A stretch of 64,000 bases of DNA, from NCBI GenBank assembly GCA_004154925.1, contig QJNS01000030.1, positions 124,001 through 188,000 on the forward strand, read 5' to 3'. The notes beneath the pieces were generated by a model. That model made no database searches. It had not been told where the DNA came from and was given only the letters and a program-made list of their open reading frames with translations. Position 1 is the stretch's first letter, and the number at the start of each line of letters is the position of its first letter. Made by a program: the position numbers and the translations under genes. Of the stretch, positions 34,803-45,833 are shown piece after piece. The DNA is from Monosporascus cannonballus (taxonomy: Eukaryota > Ascomycota > Sordariomycetes > Xylariales).

Positions 34803-37545
34803 TACAACGAATAAGATTATGAGATAGTTCTTAAGACAGGATTTTCGACAAAGTTTTACCCCATTTACAACGTTCGCGGAAACAAGTTACGCATTCTTAA
34901 AAAATACTTGGAAAATCGGTTACAAAAACGATAAATTCGAGCTTCGAAATTACCAGCAGAATATCTTATATTTTTCGTATAAAAAATGAACGGATAATTA
35001 AAATTTGTAATTAACTATTAACAAAAAAATAATATTATTATTAAAAATCGAATACCATTACCCCTAATTACAAAGATAAAAAATGGACTTTATAAAATTA
35101 AATGATTGATAATATTCGATTTTAAAAATAGATATAACCTTATTAGAATACAAAATACGCATAAAAACAGGTTTTAAAACGAAATACGAATTATTTAACT
35201 ATTTAGTTATATTAATAAGATTTACAAACCTACCAGTAACCTTTAAACGAATAATAAGCTATGTATTATAAAAATACCTGAATATTTTCGTTGTTTGTTA
35301 TCTCGACGATATTTTCATTTTTTTGAAAACGAAAAAAATGCGTTTAAAATATATTTATAAAGTTCTTTAAGTTTTATAAAATGTAAGGTTATTTATCAAT
35401 GCAAAACAAATGAATTTTAGAATTAAAAAATAAAATATCTGGGATATATTATTACACTAGGATATATTAAAATAAGTTATAAGAAAATCGTTATAATTAT
35501 AAAATAATAAATGTTAATGATAATTAAAAAGGTATAAATAATTTTTTAAATTCGTTAATTATTATGAAAAACTTATTCGAGACATTAGTAAAATAAATAT
35601 ATTCCTAACGAATTTTACGAAAAAAGAATTTAAATAAACGCCATATACGGAAAAAACATTTCAAAATATTCAGTATGCGATTATTAGTGAATTTATATTA
35701 ATTATATATAATTTAAACCGCCTTATTAAATTCAGAACCGATATTTCGGATTATGCGTTATATATAATAGTCGGAAAACGAAATAATTAAGGCAAATTAT
35801 AACTTATTAAATTTTTTCGTACAACTTAAAAAAACAAATTCAATTACGGTATTTGAAATAAGGGATTTATAGTTATTATTATAGGATTTCAAAGGTTCAG
35901 GGAGTTTTTTAAATGGAAACTTATACCAGATTAAGGGTTATACGAATTATTAAAATTTTACTTAATTTATTAGGACCAAGAAATTTATAAAAAGATAATT
36001 AAATTATGCCAAAAAATTCTCGAATTTCGATTTCGTTATTATATACAAAAAAACCTAAAAAAAATAACAAAGCAAATATCTTAAATAAACGACTAAACTT
36101 CGAAAGGAATTGGTTAAAATTAACCATATAATATTTGATATTTTTACAGAAAACTATTTACGACTACAATAAATTATAATAATTCGGGTAATACCTTTTA
36201 ACATATATAAGAAAATGCAGCAATATAACGATAATCTCCTCGAAATCCAAAAAACACACAAAATATAAATTCTAAAAGAAGACTAAAAAGATTTGATACA
36301 AAACATATACGAATATTAGCTATGCAAATATCCAGGAATATACAAAATTTTAATACGGCTTTAACGTACATATTTTTTTAAAATAAAATTCACGCTATAC
36401 AAAATTATAAGGCAATACGATATTTGTATTAAAGTAATAGCTTAACAATATAAACTATATAAAAAATTATAACTAATATTAGTTGCAAAACGATTATAAT
36501 ATTCAGTTATATTTAACTTTATTACTAAATCTTTTATATTAAAAAATTCAGTAACGGAAATATGTGACGATAATAATTTCCTAATCCTTAATCGTTTTCC
36601 GAAATTTTCTTTTTTCTTACCGGATTACGAAAATATAAATGCCGAGAAATAACCTATATTTTTTAAATACATCTTTAATATGTACGGATTATTAATAAAT
36701 ATTATCTTAAATAAAAAAAATCAATACTTATATTGAAGTTTTAATAAAGCCTTATAATATAAATCGGCCTAAATTATAAATGATTTAATCTATTTATATC
36801 TTGAAATAAATATATTAACGGAATACACAAATTAAATCTTAAAACCTTACTTATAATATTATATTAATTATAGATAGAATAATGAGGTTCAAAAGTTACT
36901 AAATATATAATGAACTTAAAATACCAGTTATTACGAAAATATCAAAAGAATATTTACGAACGTAAATTTTGGTTTTCTTCTAGAGGTTTATAAAAAAGTA
37001 CGTAATAATAAACGAATTAATATTAAAATAATCCTTATATTAAAACAATTACGATAATTATACTAAAAATTAGAAATAGAACGAGAATTCGTACGAAATC
37101 AAATAAGCAAATATTATAACCAGAAAATGTTAAAATATTAATTTTCGAAAAAAGAGAAATAGTTTTCCTTCTTATACAAAGCATTTAAATAAAAAAACCT
37201 AATAAAAAACTAGACTTTAAATATATCGGTTTATATAAAATTTTTAAGAAAATCTTAGAAAATAATTATTAATTAAAACTTTTATCGAAAAGTAAATTCC
37301 ATTTAAATTTTCATATTTTTTATTTAACTTAATAACGGATATAATTAAGGTATATACGGTAAAAAACGACGTAAAAATAAAAAACGAATAAGTATACGAA
37401 ATAAAACAAATCCTTAATATACGAAAACAAGACGGATTTACCCAGTACTTGATTAAATAGAAAAAGTACCCAAATTCCGAGAATAGCTGGGAACCTGCCA
37501 AAAACCTTATTAATACCCAGCGCTTATTAAAAAGCTTTTATTAAT
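34803..37545 (+). pseudogene. E pol relic: RT, RNase H, integrase, chromodomain
   Basis: RT: VVCYLDDIFIFLK with an intact LDD at 35302-35310. RNase H: FRTDISDYALYIIVGKRNN from about 35731, with the first catalytic Asp retained, continuing through FNYGI and GFQRFREF. Integrase fills about 36290-37390; its catalytic residues could not be placed. Chromodomain at 37398-37545: QILNIRKQ, then DGFTQYLIK*KKYPNSENS and WEPAKNLINTQRLL. The Trp of the Lys-Trp-Lys core is now TAG; the second Trp is kept. The pol frame ends in tandem TAA codons after SFY. Confidence 0.88.
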
Positions 37546-38092
37546 AACGATAAAACCACCAGAAATAATGGCATTTTAATTCATAAGATCTAAAAGAGAA
37601 AGCCTTTGGTCCACCGTATTCTAATTAATAACATTTATCTTATTTGAAGCCTGTACCTTGATTATAAACTTTAACTTCAATTGCGTAAAATCGTTAAAAT
37701 CGTCTAAGGATTAAAAAGTACGATTGACTAATTTCGCACCCTGGGACTAATAATATTAGCACTAACGGCGTATATGAAAAAAATACACTAAAATTTCGAA
37801 CAAAGATTTTTCGGCACTAAACTTTTCCTTTTTTAACAATTTTAATTTTGCAATATAATAATTAATTATGAAAATAAAGATTTTTATTCCGTTACGTAAA
37901 CGACCTTGACGAACATATTTTTTATAACAAAAAACCTCGTTTATCACTTAGCAATTAAGCTGTCATGCAAAACCCAAAAAATTAAAACATTGTATTAAAA
38001 CTTTCGAATTTAATTAACTTCGCTAGGGCAAATCGTTATTCAGATTTACGAAAACGACGTTTAAATATACCGGAAAACATATTAAATAAATA
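37510..38092 (-). pseudogene. Antisense Cys-rich/helical ORF of element E
   Basis: On the strand opposite E pol the frame begins near SFLYLFNMFSGI (about 38092). After a frame change it includes an open 61-codon stretch (37947-37762) with VFCYKKYVRQGRLRN, the counterpart of the F Cys cluster, then KKEKFSAEKSLFE. It continues through QGAKLVNRTF*SLDDFND to N*NAIISGGFIV and FLISAGY, overlapping the complement of the chromodomain end at 37510-37545. The motif N*NAIISGG also occurs in the I copy. Stops are TAA/TAG at likely Gln codons. Confidence 0.6.
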
Positions 38093-38250
38093 CAAAAAGC
38101 TTACCGAAAAAAAAAGAGAAATTTTAAGGGCAAAATTTGTGAAAAAAACAGATCGTATTATAACTTAACAAATCACGGTTTCTAGAAACAGTTTATCATA
38201 AACCAATTACAAATATTCGGTAAGGCAGATTACATAATAAATTACTAACT

Positions 38251-38252
38251 TA
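38251..38252. repeat. TA target duplication of the Tc1/mariner element, left
   Basis: TA directly precedes CAGTGGGGGTG and is repeated at 39646-39647. Confidence 0.85.
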
Positions 38253-38276
38253 CAGTGGGGGTGTAAAAGTCTCGGT
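38253..38276 (+). repeat. Left terminal inverted repeat of the Tc1/mariner element
   Basis: This is the imperfect complement of 39622-39645. The mismatches are mainly C/T or G/A type. Confidence 0.88.
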
Positions 38277-38346
38277 AAATTTCTGCACGCTCTACAAAAA
38301 CCCCTATTTTTTCCACTTTAACGCCAATACCCTTCATACTTTCATT

Positions 38347-39530
38347 ATGAGCAAACAACCCAATTTGAGTCCAATTGCTTCGCAAAAAGAATGGTTACCT
38401 TATACGAGAAGGAAATAGAAAATCGAAAAAGATTTAGGTAACGGCTTTATCAAAATCGCGAGAAAATACGGAATATCCTCTATTACCGTCTACAGCGTTT
38501 GTAATCACTATATACGTCAAAATTTAACCCAATATTTGCTACGTTCGGATCGTTTATACAAATTTCGGCCGGTTTTCAAAAATTATTTATGGCGATTTAT
38601 TAACTTTAATCCTTTGATATTTATCGTTATATTTACCGAATTGTATTATATAAATATTTTTATGTAAATTTTAAGGCGATAATTTCGTTGGGAACAAAAT
38701 AATATATTAATACGTATTTTAACATCCGTTTTAAATTTTGGAATATATAAAATAAAGGTTTTTTTGGACTTTGGAATACCGTAATAAATTTCTCGAATAA
38801 TAACGAAAAATTTTATTTAACGACGAAACGAACGTAAACCGTAATTGCGGTAAATGGGCGCAGTAAGTTTTCCGCCCAAAAGGCTTTAATATCTTTTTTT
38901 TTTTACTTTAATTATTACGCTAATTATTAACTATTTTTTTGGAAATAAAATAATATCGTTTATTGCCCAAATATATATAATTCCGATATAAAACGACCGG
39001 CCAAACGCAAATGTTTTAAGGTGGTATACGGTATGGAAAACGGAGCTTCCTAATAGCCCTTAATAGGGATCCCGAGACCGCCCGTGGCAAAATAACCGGC
39101 CGCGTTTATCGTAATTATTTCGACAAATACCTTTCCAGATACCATAACAACGACCTTATCGTTATGCAAAATAACGCTCTTATTTATACCGCCCGAATCG
39201 TAAAGGAATAGCTTTCAAGGCAGGCCGTCGAAATGCTAGAATAACCCCCATATTCGCCCGACTTAAACCCTGTCGAAAACATATAGAAATTATTAAAAAA
39301 ACGTATCCAAAAAAAACCGAAACTTAGGTTATTCGGCAATACGTAGGAAATACTGGATGTACTTACTGCTATTACAATTGCTGTATAGGAAAAATTTACA
39401 AAAGGTATATTAAATAACCAAATAAATAATATATTAAGGCGGATCGAAGCTATAATTATAGCTTAAGGCTGGTATACGAAATATTAAAGAAGCTTACCGT
39501 ATACGTAATCCATTTATTTATAAATAATTA
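38347..39530 (+). pseudogene. Tc1-like transposase relic (DDE, DD34E)
   Basis: The N-terminal part starts at ATG 38347 (MSKQPNLSPIASQKEWLPY) with a helix-turn-helix-like block GFIKIARKYGISSITVYSV. The catalytic core is in a different frame, so there is at least one indel. First Asp: LFNDETNVNRN, GAC at 38822-38824. Second Asp: VMQNNALIYTARIVKE, where the codon at 39170-39172 is AAT (Asn) instead of GAT. Glu: PDLNPVENI, GAA at 39275-39277, giving 34 residues between the last two. Three conserved Trp codons near here are TAG or TAA. The protein is inactive. Confidence 0.93.
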
Positions 39531-39621
39531 AAATTACAAGTAATTTTATTAAGAATTAATGGAAAAACGTATAAGTGAAGTTGTGAAAGTGGTGGTTGGA
39601 AATATGGGGTATGAAGATTAA

Positions 39622-39645
39622 ACCGAGACTTTTGCACTCCGACTA
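39622..39645 (-). repeat. Right terminal inverted repeat of the Tc1/mariner element
   Basis: It reads CCGAGACTTTTGCACTCC then GACTA and is followed by TA. Confidence 0.88.
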
Positions 39646-39647
39646 TA
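39646..39647. repeat. TA target duplication of the Tc1/mariner element, right
   Basis: This matches 38251-38252. Removing the element and one TA restores a 35-bp unit of the LTR. Confidence 0.85.
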
Positions 39648-39937
39648 TTGATAATAAGTCAGTAAGCCTGACTACCAATTTACTGGTAATAAGCCAATAA
39701 AACGGATTATTAACTTATTGGTAATAAGCCACTAAGTTGGATCAAGACATATACGCTTATTATTTCCATAATTTAAATAATTTCAACTTGTAATAACAAT
39801 TCGTTACCTAAGGTACCCTTGGTCTTACGAAACGTAATACGTTACTATATCCATTGCTTAGATTCCCACGATATTCCTGTCAACATAAACCTGTACGACT
39901 AAGGTTTAATGGTTGGTTAAACCCCCTAGCCATTACA

Positions 39938-39942
39938 AGTTT
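39938..39942. repeat. TSD of element E, right copy (AGTTT)
   Basis: This matches 740-744. Confidence 0.85.
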
Positions 39943-40140
39943 TTAATCTTTGGATAAACTGGAAATATAGGGAAAAGCCGACAGCTTGGGAATAAAATGC
40001 GAAAGTTTGGAAATTAAATTTCGCGCCGTATTTCCCGAACAATTTTATTCTTCGGACCTTATCGTAAACGTACACTTGGATGTTATTTTAAACGACGTTA
40101 TTAGTAAAACTTTTTTAACAAACGTTGGGAGCCAATAAGA
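39943..40140 (+). pseudogene. Antisense ORF of element H, second part
   Basis: Joined to 332-744 across the E insertion, the frame continues without shift: SLDKLEI*GKADSLGIKCES and then VHLDVILNDVISKTFL. It enters the complement of the H chromodomain. Only TAA/TAG stops occur, at positions where Gln is likely. The C-terminal segment parallels NAIISGG of the E and I copies. Confidence 0.55.
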
Positions 40141-43100
40141 TTTTTGGCTAGTTCCTAGGTATTTTCGGAATCCGGGTGCTTTTTCAACTTGATTAAATAC
40201 TACGTAAATCCGTTTTGTTTCCGTACGTCAAATATTTTTTCCACTTTATATAATTATTTGTTTTTCACTTTTACGTTATTTTATACCGTATATATTTTGA
40301 TTATATGCGCTTTTGATTTAACTATGGACACGTAAAAGATTGCATAAAGTTTGACTTTTGGTAGGAATTCCAAATAGTAATTATTTTCTGAGATTTTCTT
40401 AGTAATTGTATATGGGCCGATATATTTGAAATCGAGTTTTTTGTTAGGTGGCTTTGTTTAAATATTTTTTGTGGCGATGTAAACTATTTCACCCTTTTCG
40501 AAGGTTAATCCTTTTAGCTTTTTTTGGTTATAATATTTATATATTTGATTTCGTACGAATTTTAATTCCGTTTTTATTTCTTATTGTAATTATCGTAAAT
40601 GTTCCGATATAAGGATTACTTTGATATTAATTGAACCGTTATCGTATTTTCTTATAAACGTTTACAATAAAACCAAAATTAGTATTTGCAGGTATTATTT
40701 GGATATTTTGGTAATAATTGGTATTATAAGCTAGTTAAATAACAGGTAAACTTTTAACCCAGTTATTTTGTTCGTAATTAATGTAATACCGTAAATAAAG
40801 CTCCAAAATTTGGTTTATTCGTTTTATTTGCCCGTCGGTTTAAGGTTAAAAGCGATAAATAACTTATTATTTAGGCCGATCTATATTATAAGATCTTATT
40901 AAATTTTAAATGCAAATATTAATCCTTTATTTAAAAAGTTTCCATTAGTAATCCGTATATATTAAATATAGATTTAAAAACGTATATATTATTTATTCCG
41001 TGTTTATGTTCTTATAGTATGCTAGGAAAAAAACTTTCGTATATAGATCGACGATTACGAAAATATTATCGTAATATATTGTTATAACTGGAATTTTTGA
41101 TATAGGAAGTTTAATAATAAAATCGAATATAATTAAATCTTATGGTCTTTTTGCGATTAGTAATGGCTGTAATATTCCGTAACGTTTATTCCGTCGTAAT
41201 TTTGTTTTAACGCAAATATTATATTGCTATATAATATTCTGTACCATTAATTCTTTTAAGAAAAAAAATATACATTAAAGCGGTTTTAGGGTTTTATGAA
41301 TCTCGGCATATTTATGTAACTAATATTTATGTATTTTCCATACTAAATCTTTTTCACATTTTGTTTAAGCTTTTATTTTGTTCGTTTTTTATTTTTTTCA
41401 GAAAATTATCATTATATTATTAAATATTTAATACGTATTAAAGGCTACTGCTCGAATTGTGACAATCTGTCATAAACGTAAATATTTTTTTTATAATAGT
41501 GTCAAAAATTATATGCCTGATTTTAACCAATTTTTTCTAAATTTGGTTACATGCTTAAAATATCGGTTTTATTATTTTCTGAATTTCTTTTATAAATAAT
41601 AACGAAATCGAAGTTCGCTAATTTTTTCGCGGAACGAAGTTATCGTTTTGTAAGTTTCTTAGTCGTAATACATCGGATAAGGTTTTAATAATTCGTATAA
41701 ATCATAAGTTGGTATAAACTTCCCCTTAGAAAATATTTAAAATTTCGGAATATTATAATAATAACCATAAACTCTTTATTAGGAATGCCGTAATTAGGTT
41801 CGGCTCCTTTTAATTTGTATAAAAAGAATATAATAAAGTATAATTTGTTTTAATTATTTCGTTACCTAATTAATACATTTAATACGTAATTCGAAATATA
41901 GGGTTTTAGCTTAACGGGGCTGGTTAAATCGTATATAATTAACATTGATTCGTTAGTAATCGTATTCTTAATATTTTAAAACGCCTTTTTTGTTTCGAGC
42001 ATTTTATTTAACTTTTTCTTTTTCGTAAAATCAATTAAATGTATAATTATTTTGATTAAATTCCCAATGCATTTTCTGTAATAATTGGCGAATCCAAGGA
42101 ATACCTGTATTTCCTGAACAGTCGCTAACATCTATTATTCGATAACTACAGCGATTATAAGGTCCATTTTAATATATTTTAAAGTGATAATATGTTTTAA
42201 ATATTTTACTTTTTATACCTAACATTAATATTTTCCCCGTTAATTTGCAGTTTTATATTTTATAATGTTTCAAAAACTTTATAAACGTATTATATATATA
42301 TTTTTCCTTTTTTAAAACACAACAATATTGTTAAAATAACAAATAACGGAAAAAGCAAAATATTTTCGTAACACATAATTAATTATCCATTAGAAAATTA
42401 CTGGGACGTTTGTAAGCTTTATTAGTAGAACTAAGTATTTAAATAGTCCGTATTTTATCCTGAATGTTATTTTCTATTCGTATCCTTTTTTAATCTTAAT
42501 ATAGTCGTATTTAGTTTTGAAATTTAATATTATAAATTATTTTGTTTCGTAAAATCGTATTTTCTCTTTATAATTTAGAATAATAATATTCGATTTTTAA
42601 TTTTCATATTGTTTAATTGTCGATAATTAATTATAAGTCGTAATTTTTGGTTTTTTTATAGCGAAAAAATTAAATAGCCTACTAATAATTTCGAAGATTA
42701 AATTCATCCTTTTTGTAACTGATTTTCTAGATATTTTCTAAAAGCGCGTAATTCGTTTCCGTTAAGATTATAAATAACGTAAAACTTCGTCGAAAACTGT
42801 TCCTTAAAGATTATCTCATAATCCTATTCGTTATATTCTAATAATTTGGTATTAAGTTTTTTTAGAAATTATTGCTTATAACGGGAATATTATAATAAAA
42901 TAGTAATCAAATTCTTTAACTCTTAGGGTTTTCGATTTACAAAGTTATTTCATTGCTTTAGCTTCGTTTTGATAATAAAAATAATACGTTATATTTTTCT
43001 TTAATGCCCATTTTTTGAAGCTTTATCCCTTTAGGTGGTAAGATTTTTGTTATATCTTTATACCTGCATTTATTGCCATTTCCGATCGAATATTAAAATT

Positions 43101-43430
43101 TCAAAATATTTTGGTCTGCTAATAAGGTATAAAGGGAATTTTACTTAGCCAGTCCCTTTATTAATTAAAATTCCGTACTGGTATATCCATAGTAATCCTA
43201 AGATTATATTGTAATTCTTAAGTAAAACGATATCGAAATTAAATATTTGCTGTCGTCCTCAAAAAGAAATTTAGAAATTATTATTTTCGCATATAATTTT
43301 CCCGTTATCGTAAACGAAGTTTTAATTTGTATTTCTATACTAATTTAAACCTCTTAATTATATTTGGTGCACTATACTTTCTGCCTAAAGTTTTGCAATT
43401 TATTATTACCGTATACTAATACGTTCTGAT
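40100..43430 (-). pseudogene. H pol relic: protease to chromodomain
   Basis: The chromodomain on the minus strand at about 40262-40110 reads VEKIFDVRKQNGFT*YLIKL followed by KKHPDSENT*ELAKNLIG. The RT active site reads CYFNNIVV, with NN at 42332-42327 where F and I keep DD. RNase H and integrase lie between by alignment with F. Protease is expected near 43415. Stops are dense. Confidence 0.83.
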
Positions 43431-45400
43431 TTATATATTTAAAGTGATAAGATTATTAACGGCTCTTATCGTCGCTTTTAAAACTGTTTTTAAGAATTCC
43501 TTTTAATTTCTTTAAGTTTTCTCTTTTGCGGCTCTTTTATAACTAACCTTTTTTTAACTTTTATTCGAATTTTTCAAACCTTATCTATATTTCGGTATAT
43601 AACGCATTAAGCTATTATATCTGTCGTTATTACCGGTATATTATTTTTTCGAATTATATTGAATATTTTTAATTTTTCTGCGATACTTTCTTTGATTAAG
43701 TAAATTATTCTTTATGATTTCGACCGCATCCTATTATACGTCGTATTAATTATTGTTCCAAAACTGGCTTATAAATTAACTTATTTCTTTTTTTAATGTT
43801 TTTTTGTGAAGATCTATAATAAATGCTGAATAAAAATGGTGATTTATAATAACTTTTTAAAATTATTTTTATTATATGCTAAATAAACTTTTTTTCAGTT
43901 TTGTAATCACATTATTCGTAATAACAAAAAACGTTTTTTATAGGTATTGCTTTTTTTCGGGCTAACTTTTTACTTCGGTTAATTAATAAATAGTTCCTGG
44001 GGCTATAGATTAAAGGTATCGATATTGTTATTTATCGTGTTTATTATTTCCGGTTCGGTTTAGAAAATCAATTCTCTTATAATATATAAATGTAATCCGT
44101 CCGTAAATATATTGTTTTTATTTCTGGTAATCGATAAACATTCGTTAACGACAATATATACTATGTATTTTGCTATGTCGATTAAGGGTTCCAAAAAAGA
44201 TTTTTTCTGTTTAATTCTAATATTCCCGTAATTATCCTTGTAATTCTTCTTATTATGTTCGTAATACTTATTAAGTTAATTTCCTGGTTTCGCGTATTTC
44301 TTAGTGGAATTTTCGTTATAGAAGGCCTGGTACGTATTTAGGCCGCGTTATAATAATAGTTTTGCTTTTGCTTTTTTTAATTTTTTTAAAATACCTTTCG
44401 AATATAGGTTTCTAGTTATCCTAACGGAACTTTTTAAGTGCCTTGTATTATGCTGCCTTATATTCTATCTTGTTATAATTAAAATACTTGGTTTAATTAC
44501 AGTTCTTCCTATAAGTAATTTTGAGTTTTATAGGTCCTAGTTCCGTGCTGTAAAAATGTTATTGCATCAAAACGCGTTAATATTAGCCGTATATCGGAGT
44601 TTATTGTTATTCCTTTTTTAATACTTTTAATATGCCAAACGTATTATCGGTCGTCGATTATAACTAATACAACGATATAATCTGATAAATAATTAGGCCG
44701 ATTAAACTAGAAAATTCTTTTTTATATTTTTTTAAAAAATTATCGAAAGATTTAATTATTAATATTCTTTTCTTTATTTTAACTTAAGCGTTAACTAAAT
44801 TCATATATTACTGTAATTATATATTTATTCGCTTTCTTAAAAAATTAAACTTATGTTTCGGCCTTTATTTTTTTATTTATTATTCCAAAAACCTTCGTAA
44901 ATACTTAGTTAAATTATTCGTAATCGTTGTAAATTCCCATTACTTTCGGATTTATTTTTGAATTCATAAAATAACATATTCTTTTATAAGAGGCTCGAAT
45001 TAAATAACCGTATCTTCGATAAATCGTTTAAACGCAAATTTAATTCGTAAAATAAACGTAATTAATCAAATAAAAGAAATCCGAAATATGTTCGGTATCA
45101 AGTTAAAAACGATTATAACTTAATCGAAATTCCATCAAAAAGTTCCGGTTTAAAGGATTTAACAACTCTTCCTATTTTTTAATAAAATTCAGTTAAAAAA
45201 CTTAGCTTGTTCGAAAGGGTTTTCCGGTTTCGGAAACCTTTCCTTTTCTTTTAAACTCTTATAGACGGGTTAAAAGGAGGTCGTAAAATTATTATTGTCC
45301 TTTTTAAGCTGAAATATGCATTTATTTATAATTTCTAGGCGTTAAAAGATTTTCGCGAAAAAAGCGAAATTATTTTTCCTTTTTTTAGATTCTATTACGG
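43431..45400 (-). pseudogene. H gag relic
   Basis: A zinc-knuckle relic lies at about 44490-44442 (KYFNYNKIEYKAA*YK), in which all Cys and the His have become Tyr or similar. The second Cys/His stretch lies near 44150. The region aligns with F 33000-34230. Confidence 0.72.
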
Positions 45401-45514
45401 TATCCGGGTTATTAAGGACCTGGTTTATAAGTTATTCGAGCTGTTTATTAGTAAATATAATATCGGCGATATTATTCAAAGTTTAAAAGTATTACGGAAT
45501 AAAAGTTTACAACT

Positions 45515-45833
45515 TATAACAGCTAAACGATTTAACTAATTATCAAACCTTAATAATATAGATTTATATTAATAACAATATTGTTGGAAATTAGGCAATA
45601 AATATAATAAGATATTACGTCTCGTAATACTAAGAATTTCTTCGGTAACAAATTATTATTATAAATTAAAGCTATTTAAAGTATAGAAATAATAAGCGTA
45701 TATATTCTTTTATAGATTCTTTTAAATCTCTTAAATCAATCCGGATCCATGTCACGTGGTTTCGATCCACTTGGGTCCTGTTTCGGTCACTAAGTGATCG
45801 TTTCCGAGACAATTTCTTGGTTGGGTCATAACA
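45515..45833 (-). repeat. 5' LTR of element H
   Basis: It starts TATAACAGCTAAACG on the plus strand (family form TGTGACGGCTAGG) and ends GGGTCATAACA. Its left half matches the family, but its right 110 bp (CATGTCACGTGGTTTCG onwards) differ from both the F/E type and the I type. The 35-bp units are absent. Confidence 0.8.

Larger units (their letters stand above)
38253..39645 (+). mobile_element. Tc1/mariner DNA transposon, 1393 bp
   Basis: It has terminal inverted repeats of about 24 bp: CAGTGGGGGTGTAAAAG at the left and, read inwards from the right, TAGTCGGAGTGCAAAAG. Both are followed by TCTCGGT. It is flanked by TA and encodes a DD34E transposase relic on the plus strand. It is inserted in the right LTR of E, so it arrived after E. 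It is less A+T-rich than its surroundings in parts but still carries RIP-type stops. Confidence 0.95.
38236..39735 (+). repeat. Three 35-bp units in the E 3' LTR, first one split
   Basis: The first unit is 38236-38252 plus 39648-39665, interrupted by the Tc1/mariner transposon. The others are 39666-39700 and 39701-39735. The E 5' LTR has two. Confidence 0.75.
745..39937 (+). mobile_element. Ty3/gypsy chromodomain element E, carrying four insertions
   Basis: E is coded on the plus strand. It is bounded by related LTRs at 745-1097 and 38156-39937 and by the AGTTT duplication. Its internal parts are 1098-1159, 19664-21941, 22117-22471 and 34803-38155. Element D, a solo LTR, element F and a Tc1/mariner transposon occupy the gaps and right LTR. 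Subtracting them and their duplications leaves about 6803 bp. Domain order is gag with zinc knuckle, protease, RT, RNase H, integrase, chromodomain. A second copy of the family (J) shows the uninterrupted order and confirms the joins. Confidence 0.92.
38156..39937 (+). repeat. 3' LTR of element E, split by a Tc1/mariner transposon
   Basis: The LTR parts are 38156-38252 and 39648-39937, about 387 bp in total. It starts TATTATAACTTAAC (TGTCATAACC in the mate) and ends CCTAGCCATTACA. A purine-rich tract (GTGAAAAAAACAGATCG) precedes it. Its right part is less mutated than the 5' LTR. Confidence 0.88.
137..45833 (-). mobile_element. Ty3/gypsy chromodomain element H, split by E
   Basis: This is the outermost element of the nest. 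Its parts are an LTR fragment (137-246), the 3' internal region (247-739), then, after the 39-kb insertion E, the rest of the internal region (39943-45514) and the 5' LTR (45515-45833). The join is supported by the AGTTT duplication at 740-744 and 39938-39942 and by a reading frame on the plus strand that continues in phase across it. The net length in the window is about 6.5 kb. Domain order on the minus strand is gag, protease, RT, RNase H, integrase, chromodomain. It is heavily mutated. Confidence 0.83.

Noticed and set aside
37244..37501. 85-codon minus-strand frame
   Set aside because: It is the complement of the E integrase end and chromodomain on the plus strand.
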